In this document: positions 58,214-64,000 of the stretch, piece by piece
How the letters are laid out: the number at the start of each line of letters is the position of its first letter
Numbering within the stretch: the stretch's first letter is position 1
NCBI GenBank assembly: GCA_026075535.2
Contig: AP026541.1
Location: forward strand, 3,038,001-3,102,000
Source: Tricholoma matsutake
Taxonomy: Eukaryota; Basidiomycota; Agaricomycetes; Agaricales; Tricholomataceae
Length of the DNA stretch: 64,000 nucleotides
Direction of reading: 5' to 3'
Made by a program: the position numbers and the translations under genes
The notes under the pieces: model-generated
The model's input: the letters and a program-made list of their open reading frames with translations, nothing else
The model's database searches: none
What the model was told of the DNA's origin: nothing

Positions 58214-58838
58214 ATGCCAGAAACCCACCTCTCGTTGAGGAGCCCATCAATCCCAGAGGTCAATCCCACTGGCGACTCTGCTGCTGATGTGCTCGGAGAT
58301 CCTGGTGCCCAGTGCTCCTGGTCCAAGAAAGAGGAGGAGCTTCTGATCCTATTTCTCTGTGATAACAAAGATAAGCAGGCCGATGGTGGTAACTTTAGAG
58401 CCATTGTCTGGAATGATGCTGTCAAACACCTGGCACTGCACTGCAAGAAGGGGGGTGTGAAGACAGTGAAAGCATGCCAGTCTAAGTATGCACGGGTACA
58501 TGATTGTCTCAGTTACTTGATTTCTGGACTAACCACAATGACCTAGTTACAATCTGCTTACAACATGGTTACCACTCTGAAGGGCCTCTCAGGATTTTCA
58601 TGGGATGCTGAATGAGGGATGAATATTGGTGTAAATGAGAAGTGTGCTTGGGATATGTATACAGTAGTACACCTTATCCTTTGTTGATCAAGGATTCTGA
58701 TTGTGATTACTGGCTAGAAACACCCGGGCGCAAAGTCTTATGTGCACAAGGGTTTTGTGCTCTACAATCTCATGGCTCCACTTATGCCCAGCCTTGGAAA
58801 AGGCAGCTATGCCTTTCGTCCATCACAACAATCCGGTG
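58214..58838 (+). pseudogene. Myb/SANT-like DNA-binding protein, truncated by retrotransposon
   Basis: From ATG 58214 (MPETHLSLRSPSIPE) to 58546 the frame contains a Myb/SANT-like domain: CSWSKKEEELLILFL, GGNFRAIVWNDAVKHLAL, GGVKTVKACQSKYARV. Later exon-like sequence continues with the usual downstream block (LKGLSGFSWDAE, then KGFVLYNLMAPL-like residues, ~58580-58780). The chromovirus LTR at 58839 cuts it off. Such proteins are small DNA-binding factors often found near DNA transposons. A stop after WDAE and others suggest the gene was already decaying. Confidence 0.7.
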
Positions 58839-59240
58839 TGTTAGGAAACCACCCCATTACCTAATAAAATTTCATTTTTATTTTATTATGTCGAATTATG
58901 CTACATGACACCAAATGATGCTACACTTTGATAGCATGAGAATTTTATTTTGCATGCATCAATATGTATGCGCATGTGCGAATGCGTCAGTAACAACAAT
59001 GTACAATATATGTAACATAGTATATAAACCCTAAATATATGCCTAGGGGACCCCAGTTGTGTTCTCTTAGGTATTCCACCTACACTTTCGGTGTGAAAGG
59101 CCTATCTCAACAAACTCACCTATTAATAACCCCTCACATCAAAACCATCAATTCCCCCATCACGAGCGCAGATCCCGCCCCCTTCTTGTAGAGAGAACCC
59201 GCACGGTCTTAGCTAGCAGATAGTGGGTGTTGCCCTAACA
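58839..59240 (+). repeat. 5' LTR of chromovirus copy 2
   Basis: 402 bp, TGTTAGG…CCTAACA. It lacks one of the two adjacent ACCTAATAAAATT units seen in both LTRs of copy 1; otherwise it differs mainly by CpG-type transitions. Confidence 0.95.
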
Positions 59241-59253
59241 GAAGAACACAACT
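59021..59253 (+). promoter_or_regulatory. TATA box, predicted RNA start and self-priming site, copy 2
   Basis: TATATAAA at 59021-59028; AGTTGTGTTCT at 59055-59065, 34 bases below; and AGAACACAACT at 59243-59253, two bases after the LTR end. Spacing and the 11-base complementarity are identical to copy 1 although the flanking LTR has diverged. Confidence 0.65.
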
Positions 59254-59726
59254 TCCCATATCAGTGTGCCTTTTCTTACTTGCGCATACATCATTGTTTC
59301 ACTGTGCCACATCCGATTACTCATCCTTTCAGCATGAGCCAGAAGTACTTGTATATACATAATCTACCTTTTCTTTCATAAGCCAATGCCAGGCCTCACC
59401 TTACATTGCGACTGCCAGTGATCGAGAGGCAGCGCTCATCATTAGGACAGCTGCAACCAGACAACTGATTGGATCTGGTTTAGTTATGATTTACATCACT
59501 CTATTTGGATGACTATTTTAGTTACAAGCCGAATTCAGTGTTATCTCTGAGATCAGGCACTGTTGGAAGGGTTATTGATCCGAAGTGTCAAATTAGGCAC
59601 CTGATGAACAACGAACAATCGATGAACGATTGATGAACCATCACGTGACCCATAAACGTTTGGAGAGGTCTCGAAGAAAAAATCTTGAATTTGTCAAAGA
59701 AGTAATTCATCACAGATTCTACAATT

Positions 59727-60824
59727 ATGTCCGAACCTTCAACTTCTAATCCCGGCCCTAATCCTGTTCCCACACCAGCACTAGAGGCAAAAATTGATGC
59801 GCTTACAGTGCAAATGTCCCAATTAGTGTCAGTGTTGGCAGCATCACAGCCCAGACAAGTGGAAGTACAGCCAGAGATGACAGGAGAAAGAGATGATGAG
59901 ATGGAGGAGATGGTGGAGTGGATATTGCAGGAGGATGAGATGGCAGAGAAATCCGGAAATGGAAAAGCATGCTTACCTAAGTACGCGCCCCTGCAAATCT
60001 TTGACGGTACCATGGAGAATACAAAATCCTTCATCAGCTCTATAGTATTGTACATCCATGGGAGGAAGCCAGAGTTTCATACAGCTGAGTCTAGGATTAT
60101 GTTTGCTCTCTCATACATTCAGGGGGGGAAAGCACAGTTCTGGAGAAATGAGGCTATTAATCAAATTGCCACAGGAAATAAACCATTTGCAACCTTCAAG
60201 GAATTTCTGGAGAGATTGGAGGCACAGTTTGGAGACCCTAATCCAAAGGCGACAGCCAATGCTAAATTAAAGACCATGCGCCAAGGTTCCCTAACGGCGG
60301 ATGAATTTATTTTGCAGTTCAAAGCAGAAGCTTTGCAAATGGACATAGGAGAAGCCGCATTGGTAGAGTTTTTGAAAGCAGGATTAAATCCCTCTTTATT
60401 CAAGTCTATCTACTGACTACCTTCTATGCCAGAGAAGTTGGACAAGTGGTATAATTGGGCAATGCACCTTGACCAACAATATTGGCAGGAACAGGCAGAG
60501 TCAAAGTTGATGTATGGAAGTAGTAAATTTGGAAAGTCATCAGGAGGAAAGTCCGAGAAAGGAAAGGCACCTCAGGTGCAAGCTCCAAGGGCACAGCCAC
60601 TGGCCATGGCAGTGACACCTATAGTTACGGAGTCAGCAGCACCAGCAGAGGCAATGGAGGTTGATCAAGCAGGAAGATGAGCCCCACTTAAATGTTTTAA
60701 CTGTGGGCAGTTAGGACACATTTCTAGGAATTGTAGGCAGAAAAGAAAGATCAGGGAAGCTACAATCAAGGAAGTGAAGCCGGAGGAAGGCAAGCAGAAG
60801 AATTTTGTGGAAGAGTCCCAGTGA
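59727..60824 (+). pseudogene. Gag of chromovirus copy 2
   Basis: Starts MSEPSTSNPGPNP at 59727 and is open to a TGA at ~60417 where copy 1 has CAA; both derive simply from CGA. It then continues LPSMPEKLDKWYNWAM to 60680, where a second TGA precedes the CCHC knuckle CFNCGQLGHISRNC (~60690-60732). The normal stop is 60822-60824. It has a single unit of the 19-bp segment that is repeated four times in copy 1. Confidence 0.88.
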
Positions 60825-63800
60825 AGGTTTCCCCATTGGTGACCCAGAATCATTACAATGTATTAGTATCTGAGGAAACACAGAGCAAATCAGAAAAGGA
60901 AATCGAGGAGGAGTACAACTGTTGTCAATCACGTGACAAAGAAAATTGTCATGCATCATTTCCGAAAACCCCTAAATTCTTTATTTGCTCTGCGTGAATA
61001 GAACCCGAAATCACCTTGACTGTGGGACTGAAGACAGTAGACACGCATGCAGCAATTGATGTGGAAGCATTGCTTGATAGTGGTGCTACAGGATTATTTA
61101 TTAATCGATCCTTAATTACTGGAAACAGTATTAACACACGCAAGCTGGCGCAACCTATAATGGTGTACAATATTGACAGAACAGTCAATCGTGGAGGAAC
61201 TATCAAGGAGGAGGTGACTATGGTACTAAAGTATCAGGAGCATCAGGAGCGAGCCATATTTGAAGTGTGCAATCTTGGGAAAACCAATCTAATAATAGGA
61301 TGTCCATGGTTATGGAAGCATAATCCCAAAATTGATTGGAAAACTGGGAAAGTACAAATGACTCATTGTCCTAAGGAATGTAATGTGTATGGGAGGAAGA
61401 TGAAGAAGGAAAAAAGGAAAAAGAAAGAGAAAGAATGTCCGAGAAAGTATTCTGTTACGATGGAGGAAGTGGAGGATGAGGAAATGCCAAATGAGGAAGT
61501 TCTGATCATGATCGAGAAAGAAGAGCAGAAGCAAACCTTTAGAGCAATTTGTGGAGGACAGTTGTGGGACAAGAATATTGTGAAGGTGGAGAAGCCAGTG
61601 GAGGAATGGGTGCCAAAAGTGTATCATGAACATCTATCAGTGTTCCAGAAGAAGGAGTCTGAGCAAATGCTGGTGCAGAAGCCATGGGATCATGCAATTG
61701 AGATGAAGCCAGGGTTTGTGCCAAAGAAGTCAAAGGTATATCCGTTATCTCCGATGGAACAAGAAGAAGTGGATGCATTCCTGAAGGAGCAATTGTGCAA
61801 AGGATACATACAACCTTCGAAATCACCACAGAAGTCACCAATATTCTTCGTGCCAAAGAAAGACCAAAGGAAGAGGATGTGTACAGATTATAGGTATCTG
61901 AATGAGTGGACAGTGAAGAATGCGTACCCCTTGCCATTGATCTCAGAAATAATTGACAAGGTGGGAAAAGCCAAGGTCTTTACAAAATTGGATCTATGAT
62001 GGGGATACAACAATGTATGAATAAAGAAAGGAGATGAGTGGAAGGCTGCATTTGCCACGCATCGAGGATCCTTCGAGCCGCTTGTCATGTTTTTTGGGAT
62101 GACTAATAGTCCCCCAACCTTTCAAAATATGATGAACGACATTTTCAAGGATGTAATAGACAAAGGCATGGTAATAATATTTATTGGCAACATTCTGATA
62201 TTCATGGAGGATGAAGAAAATCATGAGGCGATAGTGCAGGAGGTGTTATGGAGGTTGGCAGAGAATGATCTATTTTTGAAACCAGAGAAGTGTGTGTTTG
62301 GGGCAAGCGAGATTGAGTTCCTAGGATTATTGATCGGCCCTGATGGGATCAAAATGGATCCGATCAAAGTACAGGCAATCACAGATTGGCCTGCGCCCAC
62401 CTGTGTCAAGGAGGTTCAAGCCTTCTTGGGACTCACAAATTATTATCGTCGCTTTGTGCATAATTTTTCTAAAATTGCTGCACCCTTACATAACCTTACG
62501 CAAAAGGGAGCAGTGTGGAGGTGGGGAGAGCAGCAGCAGACAGCATTTGAGGAGTTGAAGAGAAAGTTTGTGGAGGGACCAATATTAGCCCCAGTAGATT
62601 TCACATGCCCTTTGCGAGTGGAATCCGATGCATCCGATTTTGCTACTGGAGCAGTATTATCAATGCTGTGCAAAGATGACAAATGGCATCCTTGTGCATA
62701 TTTGTCCCAAGGGTTGAATGATGTGGAGAGGAATTATGATGTGCATGACAAAGAGATGTTGGGGATAATACAAGCATTGGAGGTGTGGAGGCATTATTTG
62801 GAGGGATGTACGCATCAGATTGAGATCTGGACGGATCATCAAAATCTGCAATACTTCATGTCCACTAAAAAGCTTAATCACCAGCAAGCACATTGGGCAC
62901 TATTCCTATCGCGTTTCAATTTTCACTTGGTCCACAAAGTGGGAAGCTTAATGAGGAAAGCAGATGCATTATCCAGACGTATTGATCATAAAAGGGGGGT
63001 GGAGGAGGACAATAAGAATGTTACCTTGCTCAAACCCAAATACTTTTGCATTTGCGCTATGCGTCAAGGGCATCTATTAATAGATAGCTCAGAAATGGAA
63101 ATGTTGTCTAAAATTAGACAATGTTCAGAAATGGACGATGAAGTTGTGGAAGCCATGAAAGCTCTGAAGGGAGAGAAGAAAGGTAATATTAAAGGAGATG
63201 AATGGGCTGAGGAACAAGGGTTGGTGTTGTTTCGAGGAAAAGTGTATGTACCGAAGGATCAGGATTTGTGAAGGGAGATCGTCTGGTTACATCATAATAC
63301 ACCAACTGCCGGACACCCAGGAAGATGGAAGACGTTGGAATTAGTAATGAGAAATTATTGGTGGCCTGGAATTTCAAAGTATGTGTTGGGGTATGTGGAT
63401 GGATGTGATATGTGCATGAGGGGGAAGAAATTTCCAGAAAAACCTGCAGGAAAATTAATGCCGAACCCTATACCTAAAGTGCCATGGCGAGATATATCTG
63501 TGGATTTTATTACTGGATTACCCAAAGCTCAAGGGTACAATGCAATATTCATAGTATGTGACCGCTTCACAAAGGAGGTCCATATTATTCCTACTACTAC
63601 AGAAACCTCATCATTGGGCTTGGCCCACCTCTATCTAAATCAGGTATGGCGGTTACATGGGTTACCCGATACTGTTATCTCTGATTGCAGACCACAATTT
63701 GCTTCTGCATTTATGTGAGAACTGAACAACATATTGGGGATTCAAACTAAATTATCTATGGCATATCACCCGCAGACTGATGGGCAGACAGAGAGAATGA

Positions 63801-64000
63801 ACCAGGAGTTGGAGCAGTACCTACGTATGTTTGTCAACTACCGACAAACCGACTGGCCCGAATGGCTGGCAATTGCCGAATTTTCCCACAATAACAAATT
63901 CCATTCGGCTACTCATATGTCACCCTTTTTCGCGAATTATGGATATCATCCTCGCATGGGAGTAGAACCCAGAAGGGAAGTCAAAGTACAGTTGGTAGAA
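60821..64000 (+). pseudogene. Pol of chromovirus copy 2 (partial)
   Basis: Protease ALLDSGATGLFIN (~61060-61100); RT with FFVPKKDQRKRMCTDYRYL, a TGA at 61997-61999 in DL(R)WGYNN, and an active-site box reading IGN (62183-62191) instead of IDD; RNase H with VESDASDFATGAVLS and EIWTDHQNLQYF; integrase zinc module HHNTPTAGHPG…CDMCMR and DDE core ([37 protein letters not shown]). TGA stops at ~63269 and 63716 again replace expected Arg. The frame 62087-63271 spans RT-RNase H uninterrupted. Confidence 0.9.

Larger units (their letters stand above)
58839..64000 (+). mobile_element. Ty3/gypsy chromovirus copy 2, truncated by window end
   Basis: Same family and orientation as 17196-22738, with the 5' LTR at 58839-59240. 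It keeps the integrase zinc module and DDE core that copy 1 has lost. The integrase C-terminus, chromodomain and 3' LTR should lie beyond 64000. It still carries several TGA stops, so it is not intact. It is inserted in the Myb/SANT-like gene. Confidence 0.95.

Overview
The window looks like a transposon-rich piece of an agaricomycete (basidiomycete) nuclear genome. The reasons are short GT-AG introns of about 45-66 nt, chromodomain Ty3/gypsy elements, a Helitron with an N-terminal DUF6570-like region, a Plavaka-type (CACTA-like) transposase and a DUF6532-type gene, all of which are characteristic of mushroom-forming fungi. I cannot name the species. Most of the sequence is decayed, nested mobile DNA. 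Only about 32-38 kb reads like ordinary gene-bearing host DNA, and it is also visibly richer in CpG.

Layout. 1-881: right part of a non-autonomous hAT-like element carrying a tandem array of exon/intron-like units. 882-2358: an unrecognised broken gene. 3300-11195 (minus): a Helitron RepHel gene interrupted by two non-autonomous hAT elements (3470-4920 and 7326-8478), each with a perfect 8-bp target duplication. 12238-25160 (minus): a chromovirus (Ty3/gypsy) whose pol is split by a second, plus-strand chromovirus (17196-22738) and whose chromodomain is split by a small MITE (12599-13086). 25315-27036: a TIR element with tRNA-like A/B boxes in both arms. 27190-31065: two divergent transposon-type gene relics, with hAT foldback elements at 28773-29215 and 30073-30911.

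32.7-36.4 kb is the host island: an inositol polyphosphate multikinase-like gene, a small hypothetical gene and a short intronless P450-like gene. 39486-45243: a Plavaka transposase (minus) head-to-head with a DUF6532-type gene (plus). 47453-52304 (minus): a Ty1/copia element primed by half a tRNA. 52873-57403: a gag-only LTR retrotransposon with a 2.1-kb insertion in its 5' LTR that carries another exon/intron-like array. 57.5-58.8 kb: a chromovirus relic and a Myb/SANT-like gene truncated by a second copy of the plus-strand chromovirus, which runs off the window end.

Three themes stand out. First, tandem arrays whose units each look like one exon plus one 65-nt intron recur at several loci, mostly inside non-autonomous hAT elements. 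Second, the two copies of the plus-strand chromovirus carry an 11-nt primer-binding site complementary to the predicted 5' end of their own transcript, as in the Tf1/sushi self-priming group. Third, decay is dominated by CpG to TpG/CpA changes, which made many CGA to TGA stops and altered the second catalytic Asp of reverse transcriptase in several elements.
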